Shown piece after piece: positions 45,958 through 59,818 of a stretch of DNA of 64,000 bases. The number at the start of each line of letters is the position of its first letter. The stretch's first letter is position 1. Location of the stretch: positions 1 to 64,000 of the forward strand of contig JAXIVH010000050.1 of NCBI GenBank assembly GCA_036785325.1, in the 5' to 3' direction. A program made the translations under genes and the position numbers. The notes under the pieces were generated by a model. That model had not been told where the DNA came from. It worked only from the letters and a program-made list of their open reading frames with translations, and did no database searches. Source of the stretch: Urophycis tenuis (Eukaryota; Chordata; Actinopteri; Gadiformes; Phycidae).

Positions 45958-48731
45958 TTCGTTAGAGTTATCTCGATGACCCCCCCCCCACCTCATCCAA
46001 CGACTCGGTAGTTGAATAGGGGATCAAAGGCAGTTGCACTCGCCAATATCTAGTCATCCGCAGCTCTCTTTTCCCATATTACCAAGAATGAAGTAAAACG
46101 AAATGGTTATCTGTCTTGTTGTGATATAACCGCTGATTTGGAGATATAGACTTGTTTTTCCTTTTCCCAAAGGTTTTCTTTGTTCCAAGATGAAGGTCAA
46201 TCTAGTTTGATTGAAGGTACTTCCAATGCATTGGTATATTTACTTATTTGAATAAAGACGAGTCACAGCTGGAGTGAGACTTTTCTTTTCCATTTCTATT
46301 TTAGTATAAACGTGCTATCGAAATATTAGGACACGTCATCAGTAGTGGACCCTGGGATCACAGGGTGTTTCTGGCCATTGTCACTATACACCCTCACCCA
46401 AGGGAGGCCCCCCCGAGAGTGATCAATTCTCAAGGTGTGTCGTTTCCGAAATGGAATTGGTATTGGGTTTAAGCTTTTTTAGGAGTGATCATTTGTTGAG
46501 GTAACGTCGAGGTAAGTAAAGGTAAGTAAAACACTTTTTAGGATACATTGTTTTGGTTATGGAGAGGAGGGGGCACATACTTACCCCCTGACCAGCACAA
46601 ACCAGTTGTTAACACCGCTAGGTAGCCCTGGTTTGGCCAATCAGGGCCGGAGCTTGGTTCTTGTCCTCTGTTGGGTCCAGATGAACTAGCAGAAAACTGG
46701 GGTCACGAAGGACCGAGGCCAGCCGTGACAAAGCACTGCCTCCACGGTCCCCCAATGCAGCTATCCTCAGCGATGGGTGTCCAGACCTAGGAAAGACCAA
46801 GACCAGCCCCGACCAGCGGTGCCTTCCCAGTCGGTCCCAGGGTAGGAAAGGCCAAGGCCAGCCGCGACTAAGCACTGCCTCCCTGGCCCCTCCAGGACCC
46901 CATGCCGAACAGCCTGTTAATAACAATTCCTGTGCCCCATACACCGCGCGACTACAGAGATTGTGTAGGAAGTTGACCTTAGAGAAGACTCAATGGCTTA
47001 CTTTCCTCACCCAAAACAACAATTTCTTGGGGTAGTCTATTCTCGCCGTAGGTACTTCGGTAATGGGTTTTTTTGTGAAAAGTTTTCCGGATGAAATGCA
47101 TGCTGGGTAATTGTCTTCTTCCTCCAATATGTCAAGTGTAGGTTAAGGTTAGGGTAGATTTAGGGGTAGAGTTAGCAGTTAACCTTAACGTTAGGTTTGA
47201 AGTAAATGGGAGGGGTTGCGGTTAGGGTTAAGGTTAGGGCTGAGGTTAGGGTTAGGTATAAGGTTACAGTTTAGGGTTAAGGTTAGGGTTAAGGTTAGGG
47301 TTACGGTTAGGGCTAAGGTTAGGGCTAAGGTTAGAGTAAGGGTTAGGGTTAGCGTTACGGTTAGGGTAAGGTTAGGGTTAGAGGTTAGGGGTTAGGGGTT
47401 AGGGTTAAGATGAGGGCTGAGGTTAGGGTTAAGGTTAGGGCTGAGGTTAGGGTTAGGTTTAAGGTTAGGGATAAGGTTAGGGTTGGGGTTACGGCTGAGA
47501 TTGGGGTTAAGGTTAGGGTTGAGGTTAGGGTTAGTGTTATGGATAAGGTTAGGTTAAGTGTTAGGGCCAAGGTTAGGGTTAAGGTTATGGTTAAGATTAG
47601 GGTTAGGGCTAGAATTAGGGTTAGGGCTAAGGTTAGGGTTAGGGTTATGGCTGAGGTTAGGGTTAAGGTTAGGTTTGAGGTTAGGGTTAAGGTTAGGGCC
47701 AAGGTTAGGGTTAGGGTTAAGGTTAGGGTTAGGGCTAAGGTTAGGGTTAGGGTTATGGCTGAGGCTAGGGTTAGGGCTAAAGTTAGGGCAAAGGTTAGAG
47801 TTAGGGTTAGCGTTAGAGTTAGGGTAGGGTTAGTGTTGGAGGTTAGGGTAGGCTTAGGGTTAGAGTTAGAGTAGGGGTTAGGGTTAGAGTTAGAGTAGGG
47901 GTTAGGGTTAGTGTTAAGGCTAAGGTTAGGGGTTGAGGTTAGTGTTAAGATTAGGGCCAAGGTAAGGGTTAGTGTTAGGGTTGAGTTAGGGTTAGGGCTA
48001 AGGTTAGGCCTATGGTTAGGGTTGGGGTTGAGGTTATCCCTAGGGTTAGAGTTAGAGCTAGAGATTGAGGAAGGTAGAGTCAAGGTGAGACAGTCTGTAC
48101 GGACTGAACTCACCCCCGCCGGATCGGGCTAGTACACTCTATCTCCCCCAACTCCCTCATTTCCATGAGGGAAGACAGGGGAGAAGAGATGGGAGGAGTA
48201 TATATATTTAATATATATTTTTTTAGTAAATAAATACATCGAGAGACTCACCGCTGGAGTGGGTTTTAATTTTTGTATTCAAGGTTGTTCCTCCTCTTTT
48301 GATTCCTCGCTGGTGGTGCGTCGTCTCCACCTAGTGGTCGTTTTGTGAAGAAGAGTTATAGAAATAGAAATAGAAATACTCTATTGTTCCCAGGTTGGGA
48401 AATTGCATTAATAGGTAAGTAATAATAATAATAATAATAGGTAATTGCAATAGTTGGTAAGGTAATCTATATTTAATTTATTTATTTATATTTGTATATT
48501 TATTTAGTCTATTTATTTATTCATTTTTGTTTATTTATTTATTTAGATAAAGAGGATCACAGCTGGAGTGAGTTTTTAGTCTTTGTGTTAAAGGCTGGTT
48601 GCCTTCTTTTGATTCTTCAGTGGTGGTCCATCGCCTCCATCTAGTGGTCGTTTTGTGAATAACAGTTGGTAAGGTAATATAAATGGGTTGTGTAGAGAGC
48701 CCGTTCTTTCGATGGCCCTGGCTCGGTTAGG
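45958..48731 (+). repeat. Unit 8 (long)
   Basis: Tract 47139-48064, extra segment 48065-48731 with one extra AAT. GGGATCACAGGG is shared only with unit 12. Confidence 0.93.
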
Positions 48732-51514
48732 TTCGTTAGAGTTATCTCGATGACCCCCCCCACCTCATCCAACGACTCGGTAGTTGAATAGGGGATCAAA
48801 GGCAGTTGCACTCGCCAATATCTAGTCATCCGCAGCTCTCTTTTCCCATATTACCAAGAATGAAGTAAAACGAAATGGTTATCTGTCTTGTTGTGATATA
48901 ACCGCTGATTTGGAGATATAGACTTGTTTTTCCTTTTCCCAAAGGTTTTCTTTGTTCCAAGATGAAGGTCAATCTAGTTTGAGTGAAGGTACTTCCAATG
49001 CATTGGTATATTTACTTATTTGAATAAAGACGAGTCACAGCTGGAGTGAGACTTTTCTTTTCCATTTCTATTTTAGTATAAACGTGCTATCGAAATATTA
49101 GGACACGTCATCAGTAGTGGACCCTGGGATCATAGGGTGTTTCTGGCCATTGTCACTATACACCCTCACCCAAGGGAGGCCCCCCCGAGAGTGATCAATT
49201 CTCAAGGTGTGTCGTTTCCAAAATGGAATTGGTATTGGGTTTAAGCTTTTTTAGGAGTGATCATTTGTTGAGGTAACGTCGAGGTAAGTAAAGGTAAGTA
49301 AAACACTTTTTAGGATACATTGTTTTGGATATGGAGAGGAGGGGGCACATACTTACCCCCTGACCAGCACAAACCAGTTGTTAACACCGCTAGGTAGCCC
49401 TGGTTTGGCCAATCAGGGCCGGAGCTTGGTTCTTGTCCTCTGTTGGGTCCAGATGAACTAGCAGAAAACTGGGGTCACGAAGGACCGAGGCCAGCCGTGA
49501 CAAAGCACTGCCTCCACGGTCCCCCAATGCAGCTATCCTCAGCGATGGGTGTCCAGACCTAGGAAAGACCAAGACCAGCCCCGACCAGCGGTGCCTTCCC
49601 AGTCGGTCCCAGGGTAGGAAAGGCCAAGGCCAGCCACGACTAAGCACTGCCTCCCTGGCCCCTCCAGGACCCCATGCCGAACAGCCTGTTAATAACAATT
49701 CCTGTGCCCCATACACCGCGCGACTACAGCGATTGTGTAGGAAGTTGACCTTAGAGAAGACTCAATGGCTTACTTTCCTCACCCAAAACAACAATTTCTT
49801 GGGGTAGTCTATTCTCGCCGTAGGTACTTCAGTAATGGGTTTTTTTGTGAAAAGTTTTCCGGATGAAATGCATGCTGGGTAATTGTCTTCTTCCTCCAAT
49901 ATGTCAAGTGTAGGTTAAGGTTAGGGTAGATTTAGGGGTAGAGTTAGCAGTTAACCTTAACGTTAGGTTTGAAGTAAATGGGAGGGGTTGCGGTTAGGGT
50001 TAAGGTTAGGGCTGAGGTTAGGGTTAGGTATAAGGTTACGGTTTAGGGTTAAGGTTAGGGTTAAGGTTAGGGTTACGGTTAGGGCTAAGGTTAGGGCTAA
50101 GGTTAGAGTAAGGGTTAGGGTTAGCGTTACGGTTAGGGTAAGGTTAGGGTTAGAGGTTAGGGGTTAGGGGTTAGGGGTTAGGGGTTAGGGTTAAGATGAG
50201 GGCTGAGGTTAGGGTTAAGGTTAGGGCTGAGGTTAGGGTTAGGTTTAAGGTTAGGGATAAGGTTAGGGTTGGGGTTACGGCTGAGATTGGGGTTAAGGTT
50301 AGGGTTGAGGTTAGGGTTAGTGTTATGGATAAGGTTAGGTTAAGTGTTAGGGCCAAGGTTAGGGTTAAGGTTATGGTTAAGATTAGGGTTAGGGCTAGAA
50401 TTAGGGTTAGGGCTAAGGTTAGGGTTAGGGTTATGGCTGAGGTTAGGGTTAAGGTTAGGTTTGAGGTTAGGGTTAAGGTTAGGGCCAAGGTTAGGGTTAG
50501 GGTTAAGGTTAGGGTTAGGGCTAAGGTTAGGGTTAGGGTTATGGCTGAGGCTAGGGTTAGGGCTAAAGTTAGGGCAAAGGTTAGAGTTAGGGTTAGCGTT
50601 AGAGTTAGGGTAGGGTTAGTGTTGGAGGTTAGGGTAGGCTTAGGGTTAGAGTTAGAGTAGGGGTTAGGGTTAGAGTTAGAGTAGGGGTTAGGGTTAGTGT
50701 TAAGGCTAAGGTTAGGGGTTGAGGTTAGTGTTAAGATTAGGGCCAAGGTAAGGGTTAGTGTTAGGGTTGAGTTAGGGTTAGGGCTAAGGTTAGGCCTATG
50801 GTTAGGGTTGGGGTTGAGGTTATCCCTAGGGTTAGAGTTAGAGCTAGAGATTGAGGAAGGTAGAGTCAAGGTGAGACAGTCTGTACGGACTGAACTCACC
50901 CCCGCCGGATCGGGCTAGTACACTCTATCTCCCCCAACTCCCTCATTTCCATGAGGGAAGACAGGGGAGAAGAGATGGGAGGAGTATATATATTTAATAT
51001 ATATTTTTTTAGTAAATAAATACATCGAGAGACTCACCGCTGGAGTGGGTATTAATCTTTGTATTCAAGGTTGTTCCTCCTCTTTTGATTCCTCGCTGGT
51101 GGTGCGTCGTCTCCACCTAGTGGTCGTTTTGTGAAGAAGAGTTATAGAAATAGAAATAGAAATACTCTATTGTTCCCAGGTTGGGAAATTGCATTAATAG
51201 GTAAGTAATAATAATAATAATAGGTAATTGCAATAGTTGGTAAGGTAATCTATATTTAATTTATTTATTTATATTTGTATATTTATTTAGTCTATTTATT
51301 TATTCATTTTTGTTTATTTATTTATTTAGATAAAGAGGATCACAGCTGGAGTGAGTTTTTAGTCTTTGTGTTAAAGGCTGGTTGCCTTCTTTTGATTCTT
51401 CAGTGGTGGTCCATCGCCTCCATCTAGTGGTCGTTTTGTGAATAACAGTTGGTAAGGTAATATAAATGGGTTGTGTAGAGAGCCCGTTCTTTCGATGGCC
51501 CTGGCTCGGTTAGG
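48732..51514 (+). repeat. Unit 9 (long)
   Basis: Tract 49911-50850, extra segment 50851-51514. TTTCCAAAATGG, TTTTGGATATGG and AGCCACGACTAAG are shared only with unit 13. The tract has two extra GGTTAGGG steps near 50,160. Confidence 0.93.
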
Positions 51515-54279
51515 TTCGTTAGAGTTATCTCGATGACCCCCCCCCCACCTCATCCAACGACTCGGTAGTTGAATAGGGGATCAAAGGCAGTTGCACTCGC
51601 CAATATCTAGTCATCCGCAGCTCTCTTTTCCCATATTACCAAGAATGAAGTAAAACGAAATGGTTATCTGTCTTGTTGTGATATAACCGCTGATTTGGAG
51701 ATATAGACTTGTTTTTCCTTTTCGCAAAGGTTTTCTTTGTTCCAAGATGAAGGTCAATCTAGTTTGATTGAAGGTACTTCCAATGCATTGGTATATTTAC
51801 TTATTTGAATAAAGACGAGTCACAGCTGGAGTGAGACTTTTCTTTTCCATTTCTATTTTAGTATAAACGTGCTATCGAAATATTAGGACACGTCATCAGT
51901 AGTGGACCCTGGGATCATAGGGTGTTTCTGGCCATTGTCACTATACACCCTCACCCAAGGGAGGCCCCCCCGAGAGTGATCAATTCTCAAGGTGTGTCGT
52001 TTCCGAAATGGAATTGGTATTGGGTTTAAGCTTTTTTAGGAGTGATCATTTGTTGAGGTAACGTCGAGGTAAGTAAAGGTAAGTAAAACACTTTTTAGGA
52101 TACATTGTTTTGGTTATGGAGAGGAGGGGGCACATACTTACCCCCTGACCAGCACAAACCAGTTGTTAACACCGCTAGGTAGCCCTGGTTTGGCCAATCA
52201 GGGCCGGAGCTTGGTTCTTGTCCTCTGTTGGGTCCAGATGAACTAGCAGAAAACTGGGGTCACGAAGGACCGAGGCCAGCCGTGACAAAGCACTGCCTCC
52301 ACGGTCCCCCAATGCAGCTATCCTCAGCGATGGGTGTCCAGACCTAGGAAAGACCAAGACCAGCCCCGACCAGCGGTGCCTTCCCAGTCGGTCCCAGGGT
52401 AGGAAAGGCCAAGGCCAGCCGCGACTAAGCACTGCCTCCCTGGCCCCTCCAGGACCCCATGCCGAACAGCCTGTTAATAACAATTCCTGTGCCCCATACA
52501 CCGCGCGACTACAGAGATTGTGTAGGAAGTTGACCTTAGAGAAGACTCAATGGCTTACTTTCCTCACCCAAAACAACAATTTCTTGGGGTAGTCTATTCT
52601 CGCCGTAGGTACTTCGGTAATGGGTTTTTTTGTGAAAAGTTTTCCGGATGAAATGCATGCTGGGTAATTGTCTTCTTCCTCCAATATGTCAAGTGTAGGT
52701 TAAGGTTAGGGTAGATTTAGGGGTAGAGTTAGCAGTTAACCTTAACGTTAGGTTTGAAGTAAATGGGAGGGGTTGCGGTTAGGGTTAAGGTTAGGGCTGA
52801 GGTTAGGGTTAGGTATAAGGTTACGGTTTAGGGTTAAGGTTAGGGTTAAGGTTAGGGTTACGGTTAGGGCTAAGGTTAGGGCTAAGGTTAGAGTAAGGGT
52901 TAGGGTTAGCGTTACGGTTAGGGTAAGGTTAGGGTTAGAGGTTAGGGGTTAGGGGTTAGGGTTAAGATGAGGGCTGAGGTTAGGGTTAAGGTTAGGGCTG
53001 AGGTTAGGGTTAGGTTTAAGGTTAGGGATAAGGTTAGGGTTGGGGTTACGGCTGAGATTGGGGTTAAGGTTAGGGTTGAGGTTAGGGTTAGTGTTATGGA
53101 TAAGGTTAGGTTAAGTGTTAGGGCCAAGGTTAGGGTTAAGGTTATGGTTAAGATTAGGGTTAGGGCTAGAATTAGGGTTAGGGCTAAGGTTAGGGTTAGG
53201 GTTATGGCTGAGGTTAGGGTTAAGGTTAGGTTTGAGGTTAGTGTTAAGGTTAGGGCCAAGGTTAGGGTTAGGGTTAAGGTTAGGGTTAGGGCTAAGGTTA
53301 GGGTTAGGGTTATGGCTGAGGCTAGGGTTAGGGCTAAAGTTAGGGCAAAGGTTAGAGTTAGGGTTAGCGTTAGAGTTAGGGTAGGGTTAGTGTTGGAGGT
53401 TAGGGTAGGCTTAGGGTTAGAGTAGGGGTTAGGGTTAGAGTTAGAGTAGGGGTTAGGGTTAGTGTTAAGGCTAAGGTTAGGGGTTGAGGTTAGTGTTAAG
53501 ATTAGGGCCAAGGTAAGGGTTAGTGTTAGGGTTGAGTTAGGGTTAGGGCTAAGGTTAGGCCTATGGTTAGGGTTGGGGTTGAGGTTATCCCTAGGGTTAG
53601 AGTTAGAGCTAGAGATTGAGGAAGGTAGAGTCAAGGTGAGACAGTCTGTACGGACTGAACTCACCCCCGCCGGATCGGGCTAGTACACTCTATCTCCCCC
53701 AACTCCCTCATTTCCATGAGGGAAGACAGGGGAGAAGAGATGGGAGGAGTATATATATTTAATATATATTTTTTTAGTAAATAAATACATCGAGAGACTC
53801 ACCGCTGGAGTGGGTTTTAATCTTTGTATTCAAGGTTGTTCCTCCTCTTTTGATTCCTCGCTGGTGGTGCGTCGTCTCCACCTAGTGGTCGTTTTGTGAA
53901 GAAGAGTTATAGAAATAGAAATAGAAATACTCTATTGTTCCCAGGTTGGGAAATTGCATTAATAGGTAAGTAATAATAATAATAATAGGTAATTGCAATA
54001 GTTGGTAAGGTAATCTATATTTAATTTATTTATTTATATTTGTATATTTATTTAGTCTATTTATTTATTCATTTTTGTTTATTTATTTATTTAGATAAAG
54101 AGGATCACAGCTGGAGTGAGTTTTTAGTCTTTGTGTTAAAGGCTGGTTGCCTTCTTTTGATTCTTCAGTGGTGGTCCATCGCCTCCATCTAGTGGTCGTT
54201 TTGTGAATAACAGTTGGTAAGGTAATATAAATGGGTTGTGTAGAGAGCCCGTTCTTTCGATGGCCCTGGCTCGGTTAGG
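51515..54279 (+). repeat. Unit 10 (long)
   Basis: Tract 52696-53615 with one AGAGTT hexamer lost near 53,420; extra segment 53616-54279. TTTTCGCAAAGG is shared only with unit 14. Confidence 0.93.
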
Positions 54280-57038
54280 TTCGTTAGAGTTATCTCGATG
54301 ACCCCCCCCCCACCTCATCCAACGACTCGGTAGTTGAATAGGGGATCAAAGGCAGTTGCACTCGCCAATATCTAGTCATCCGCAGCTCTCTTTTCCCATA
54401 TTACCAAGAATGAAGTAAAACGAAATGGTTATCTGTCTTGTTGTGATATAACCGCTGATTTGGAGATATAGACTTGTTTTTCCTTTTCCCAAAGGTTTTC
54501 TTTGTTCCAAGATGAAGGTCAATCTAGTTTGATTGAAGGTACTTCCAATGCATTGGTATATTTACTTATTTGAATAAAGACGAGTCACAGCTGGAGTGAG
54601 ACTTTTCTTTTCCATTTCTATTTTAGTATAAACGTGCTATCGAAATATTAGGACACGTCATCAGTAGTGGACCCTGGGATCATAGGGTGTTTCTGGCCAT
54701 TGTCACTATACACCCTCACCCAAGGGAGGCCCCCCCGAGAGTGATCAATTCTCAAGGTGTGTCGTTTCCGAAATGGAATTGGTATTGGGTTTAAACTTTT
54801 TTAGGAGTGATCATTTGTTGAGGTAACGTCGAGGTAAGTAAAGGTAAGTAAAACACTTTTTAGGATACATTGTTTTGGTTATGGAGAGGAGGGGGCACAT
54901 ACTTACCCCCTGACCAGCACAAACCAGTTGTTAACACCGCTAGGTAGCCCTGGTTTGGCCAATCAGGGCCGGAGCTTGGTTCTTGTCCTCTGTTGGGTCC
55001 AGATGAACTAGCAGAAAACTGGGGTCACGAAGGACCGAGGCCAGCCGTGACAAAGCACTGCCTCCACGGTCCCCCAATGCAGCTATCCTCAGCGATGGGT
55101 GTCCAGACCTAGGAAAGACCAAGACCAGCCCCGACCAGCGGTGCCTTCCCAGTCGGTCCCAGGGTAGGAAAGGCCAAGGCCAGCCGCGACTAAGCACTGC
55201 CTCCCTGGCCCCTCCAGGACCCCATGCCGAACAGCCTGTTAATAACAATTCCTGTGCCCCATACACCGCGCGACTACAGAGATTGTGTAGGAAGTTGACC
55301 TTAGAGAAGACTCAATGGCTTACTTTCCTCACCCAAAACAACAATTTCTTGGGGTAGTCTATTCTCGCCGTAGGTACTTCGGTAATGGGTTTTTTTGTGA
55401 AAAGTTTTCCGGATGAAATGCATGCTGGGTAATTGTCTTCTTCCTCCAATATGTCAAGTGTAGGTTAAGGTTAGGGTAGATTTAGGGGTAGAGTTAGCAG
55501 TTAACCTTAACGTTAGGTTTGAAGTAAATGGGAGGGGTTGCGGTTAGGGTTAAGGTTAGGGCTGAGGTTAGGGTTAGGTATAAGGTTACGGTTTAGGGTT
55601 AAGGTTAGGGTTAAGGTTAGGGTTACGGTTAGGGCTAAGGTTAGAGTAAGGGTTAGGGTTAGCGTTACGGTTAGGGTAAGGTTAGGGTTAGAGGTTAGGG
55701 GTTAGGGGTTAGGGTTAAGATGAGGGCTGAGGTTAGGGTTAAGGTTAGGGCTGAGGTTAGGGTTAGGTTTAAGGTTAGGGATAAGGTTAGGGTTGGGGTT
55801 ACGGCTGAGATTGGGGTTAAGGTTAGGGTTGAGGTTAGGGTTAGTGTTATGGATAAGGTTAGGTTAAGTGTTAGGGCCAAGGTTAGGGTTAAGGTTATGG
55901 TTAAGATTAGGGTTAGGGCTAGAATTAGGGTTAGGGCTAAGGTTAGGGTTAGGGTTATGGCTGAGGTTAGGGTTAAGGTTAGGTTTGAGGTTAGTGTTAA
56001 GGTTAGGGCCAAGGTTAGGGTTAGGGTTAAGGTTAGGGTTAGGGCTAAGGTTAGGGTTAGGGTTATGGCTGAGGCTAGGGTTAGGGCTAAAGTTAGGGCA
56101 AAGGTTAGAGTTAGGGTTAGCGTTAGAGTTAGGGTAGGGTTAGTGTTGGAGGTTAGGGTAGGCTTAGGGTTAGAGTTAGAGTAGGGGTTAGGGTTAGAGT
56201 TAGAGTAGGGGTTAGGGTTAGTGTTAAGGCTAAGGTTAGGGGTTGAGGTTAGTGTTAAGATTAGGGCCAAGGTAAGGGTTAGTGTTAGGGTTGAGTTAGG
56301 GTTAGGGCTAAGGTTAGGCCTATGGTTAGGGTTGGGGTTGAGGTTATCCCTAGGGTTAGAGTTAGAGCTAGAGATTGAGGAAGGTAGAGTCAAGGTGAGA
56401 CAGTCTGTACGGACTGAACTCACCCCCGCCGGATCGGGCTAGTACACTCTATCTCCCCCAACTCCCTCATTTCCATGAGGGAAGACAGGGGAGAAGAGAT
56501 GGGAGGAGTATATATATTTAATATATATTTTTTTAGTAAATAAATACATCGAGAGACTCACCGCTGGAGTGGGTTTTAATCTTTGTATTCAAGGTTGTTC
56601 CTCCTCTTTTGATTCCTCGCTGGTGGTGCGTCGTCTCCACCTAGTGGTCGTTTTGTGAAGAAGAGTTATAGAAATAGAAATAGAAATACTCTATTGTTCC
56701 CAGGTTGGGAAATTGCATTAATAGGTAAGTAATAATAATAATAATAGGTAATTGCAATAGTTGGTAAGGTAATCTATATTTAATTTATTTATTTATATTT
56801 GTATATTTATTTAGTCTATTTATTTATTCATTTTTGTTTATTTATTTATTTAGATAAAGAGGATCACAGCTGGAGTGAGTTTTTAGTCTTTGTGTTAAAG
56901 GCTGGTTGCCTTCTTTTGATTCTTCAGTGGTGGTCCATCGCCTCCATCTAGTGGTCGTTTTGTGAATAACAGTTGGTAAGGTAATATAAATGGGTTGTGT
57001 AGAGAGCCCGTTCTTTCGATGGCCCTGGCTCGGTTAGG
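54280..57038 (+). repeat. Unit 11 (long)
   Basis: Tract 55461-56374, 12 bp shorter because one GGGCTAAGGTTA step near 55,640 is missing; extra segment 56375-57038. It has GGGTTTAAAC like units 2, 3 and 6, where most others have GGGTTTAAGC. Confidence 0.93.
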
Positions 57039-59818
57039 TTCGTTAGAGTTATCTCGATGACCCCCCCCCCACCTCATCCAACGACTCGGTAGTTGAATAG
57101 GGGATCAAAGGCAGTTGCACTCGCCAATATCTAGTCATCCGCAGCTCTCTTTTCCCATATTACCAAGAATGAAGTAAAACGAAATGGTTATCTGTCTTGT
57201 TGTGATATAACCGCTGATTTGGAGATATAGACTTGTTTTTCCTTTTCCCAAAGGTTTTCTTTGTTCCAAGATGAAGGTCAATCTAGTTTGATTGAAGGTA
57301 CTTCCAATGCATTGGTATATTTACTTATTTGAATAAAGACGAGTCACAGCTGGAGTGAGACTTTTCTTTTCCATTTCTATTTTAGTATAAACGTGCTATC
57401 GAAATATTAGGACACGTCATCAGTAGTGGACCCTGGGATCACAGGGTGTTTCTGGCCATTGTCACTATACACCCTCACCCAAGGGAGGCCCCCCCGAGAG
57501 TGATCAATTCTCAAGGTGTGTCGTTTCCGAAATGGAATTGGTATTGGGTTTAAGCTTTTTTAGGAGTGATCATTTGTTGAGGTAACGTCGAGGTAAGTAA
57601 AGGTAAGTAAAACACTTTTTAGGATACATTGTTTTGGTTATGGAGAGGAGGGGGCACATACTTACCCCCTGACCAGCACAAACCAGTTGTTAACACCGCT
57701 AGGTAGCCCTGGTTTGGCCAATCAGGGCCGGAGCTTGGTTCTTGTCCTCTGTTGGGTCCAGATGAACTAGCAGAAAACTGGGGTCACGAAGGACCGAGGC
57801 CAGCCGTGACAAAGCACTGCCTCCACGGTCCCCCAATGCAGCTATCCTCAGCGATGGGTGTCCAGACCTAGGAAAGACCAAGACCAGCCCCGACCAGCGG
57901 TGCCTTCCCAGTCGGTCCCAGGGTAGGAAAGGCCAAGGCCAGCCGCGACTAAGCACTGCCTCCCTGGCCCCTCCAGGACCCCATGCCGAACAGCCTGTTA
58001 ATAACAATTCCTGTGCCCCATACACCGCGCGACTACAGAGATTGTGTAGGAAGTTGACCTTAGAGAAGACTCAATGGCTTACTTTCCTCACCCAAAACAA
58101 CAATTTCTTGGGGTAGTCTATTCTCGCCGTAGGTACTTCGGTAATGGGTTTTTTTGTGAAAAGTTTTCCGGATGAAATGCATGCTGGGTAATTGTCTTCT
58201 TCCTCCAATATGTCAAGTGTAGGTTAAGGTTAGGGTAGATTTAGGGGTAGAGTTAGCAGTTAACCTTAACGTTAGGTTTGAAGTAAATGGGAGGGGTTGC
58301 GGTTAGGGTTAAGGTTAGGGCTGAGGTTAGGGTTAGGTATAAGGTTACGGTTTAGGGTTAAGGTTAGGGTTAAGGTTAGGGTTACGGTTAGGGCTAAGGT
58401 TAGGGCTAAGGTTAGAGTAAGGGTTAGGGTTAGCGTTACGGTGAGGGTAAGGTTAGGGTTAGGGTTAGAGGTTAGGGGTTAGGGGTTAGGGTTAAGATGA
58501 GGGCTGAGGTTAGGGTTAAGGTTAGGGCTGAGGTTAGGGTTAGGTTTAAGGTTAGGGATAAGGTTAGGGTTGGGGTTACGGCTGAGATTGGGGTTAAGGT
58601 TAGGGTTGAGGTTAGGGTTAGTGTTATGGATAAGGTTAGGTTAAGTGTTAGGGCCAAGGTTAGGGTTAAGGTTATGGTTAAGATTAGGGTTAGGGCTAGA
58701 ATTAGGGTTAGGGCTAAGGTTAGGGTTAGGGTTATGGCTGAGGTTAGGGTTAAGGTTAGGTTTGAGGTTAGGGTTAAGGTTAGGGCCAAGGTTAGGGTTA
58801 GGGTTAAGGTTAGGGTTAGGGCTAAGGTTAGGGTTAGGGTTATGGCTGAGGCTAGGGTTAGGGCTAAAGTTAGGGCAAAGGTTAGAGTTAGGGTTAGCGT
58901 TAGAGTTAGGGTAGGGTTAGTGTTGGAGGTTAGGGTAGGCTTAGGGTTAGAGTTAGAGTAGGGGTTAGGGTTAGAGTTAGAGTAGGGGTTAGGGTTAGTG
59001 TTAAGGCTAAGGTTAGGGGTTGAGGTTAGTGTTAAGATTAGGGCCAAGGTAAGGGTTAGTGTTAGGGTTGAGTTAGGGTTAGGGCTAAGGTTAGGCCTAT
59101 GGTTAGGGTTGGGGTTGAGGTTATCCCTAGGGTTAGAGTTAGAGCTAGAGATTGAGGAAGGTAGAGTCAAGGTGAGACAGTCTGTACGGACTGAACTCAC
59201 CCCCGCCGGATCGGGCTAGTACACTCTATCTCCCCCAACTCCCTCATTTCCATGAGGGAAGACAGGGGAGAAGAGATGGGAGGAGTATATATATTTAATA
59301 TATATTTTTTTAGTAAATAAATACATCGAGAGACTCACCGCTGGAGTGGGTTTTAATCTTTGTATTCAAGGTTGTTCCTCCTCTTTTGATTCCTCGCTGG
59401 TGGTGCGTCGTCTCCACCTAGTGGTCGTTTTGTGAAGAAGAGTTATAGAAATAGAAATAGAAATACTCTATTGTTCCCAGGTTGGGAAATTGCATTAATA
59501 GGTAAGTAATAATAATAATAATAATAGGTAATTGCAATAGTTGGTAAGGTAATCTATATTTAATTTATTTATTTATATTTGTATATTTATTTAGTCTATT
59601 TATTTATTCATTTTTGTTTATTTATTTATTTAGATAAAGAGGATCACAGCTGGAGTGAGTTTTTAGTCTTTGTGTTAAAGGCTGGTTGCCTTCTTTTGAT
59701 TCTTCAGTGGTGGTCCATCGCCTCCATCTAGTGGTCGTTTTGTGAATAACAGTTGGTAAGGTAATATAAATGGGTTGTGTAGAGAGCCCGTTCTTTCGAT
59801 GGCCCTGGCTCGGTTAGG
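57039..59818 (+). repeat. Unit 12 (long)
   Basis: Tract 58220-59151, extra segment 59152-59818 with an extra AAT as in unit 8. It shares GGGATCACAGGG with unit 8; GTTACGGTGAGGG near 58,440 is private. Confidence 0.93.
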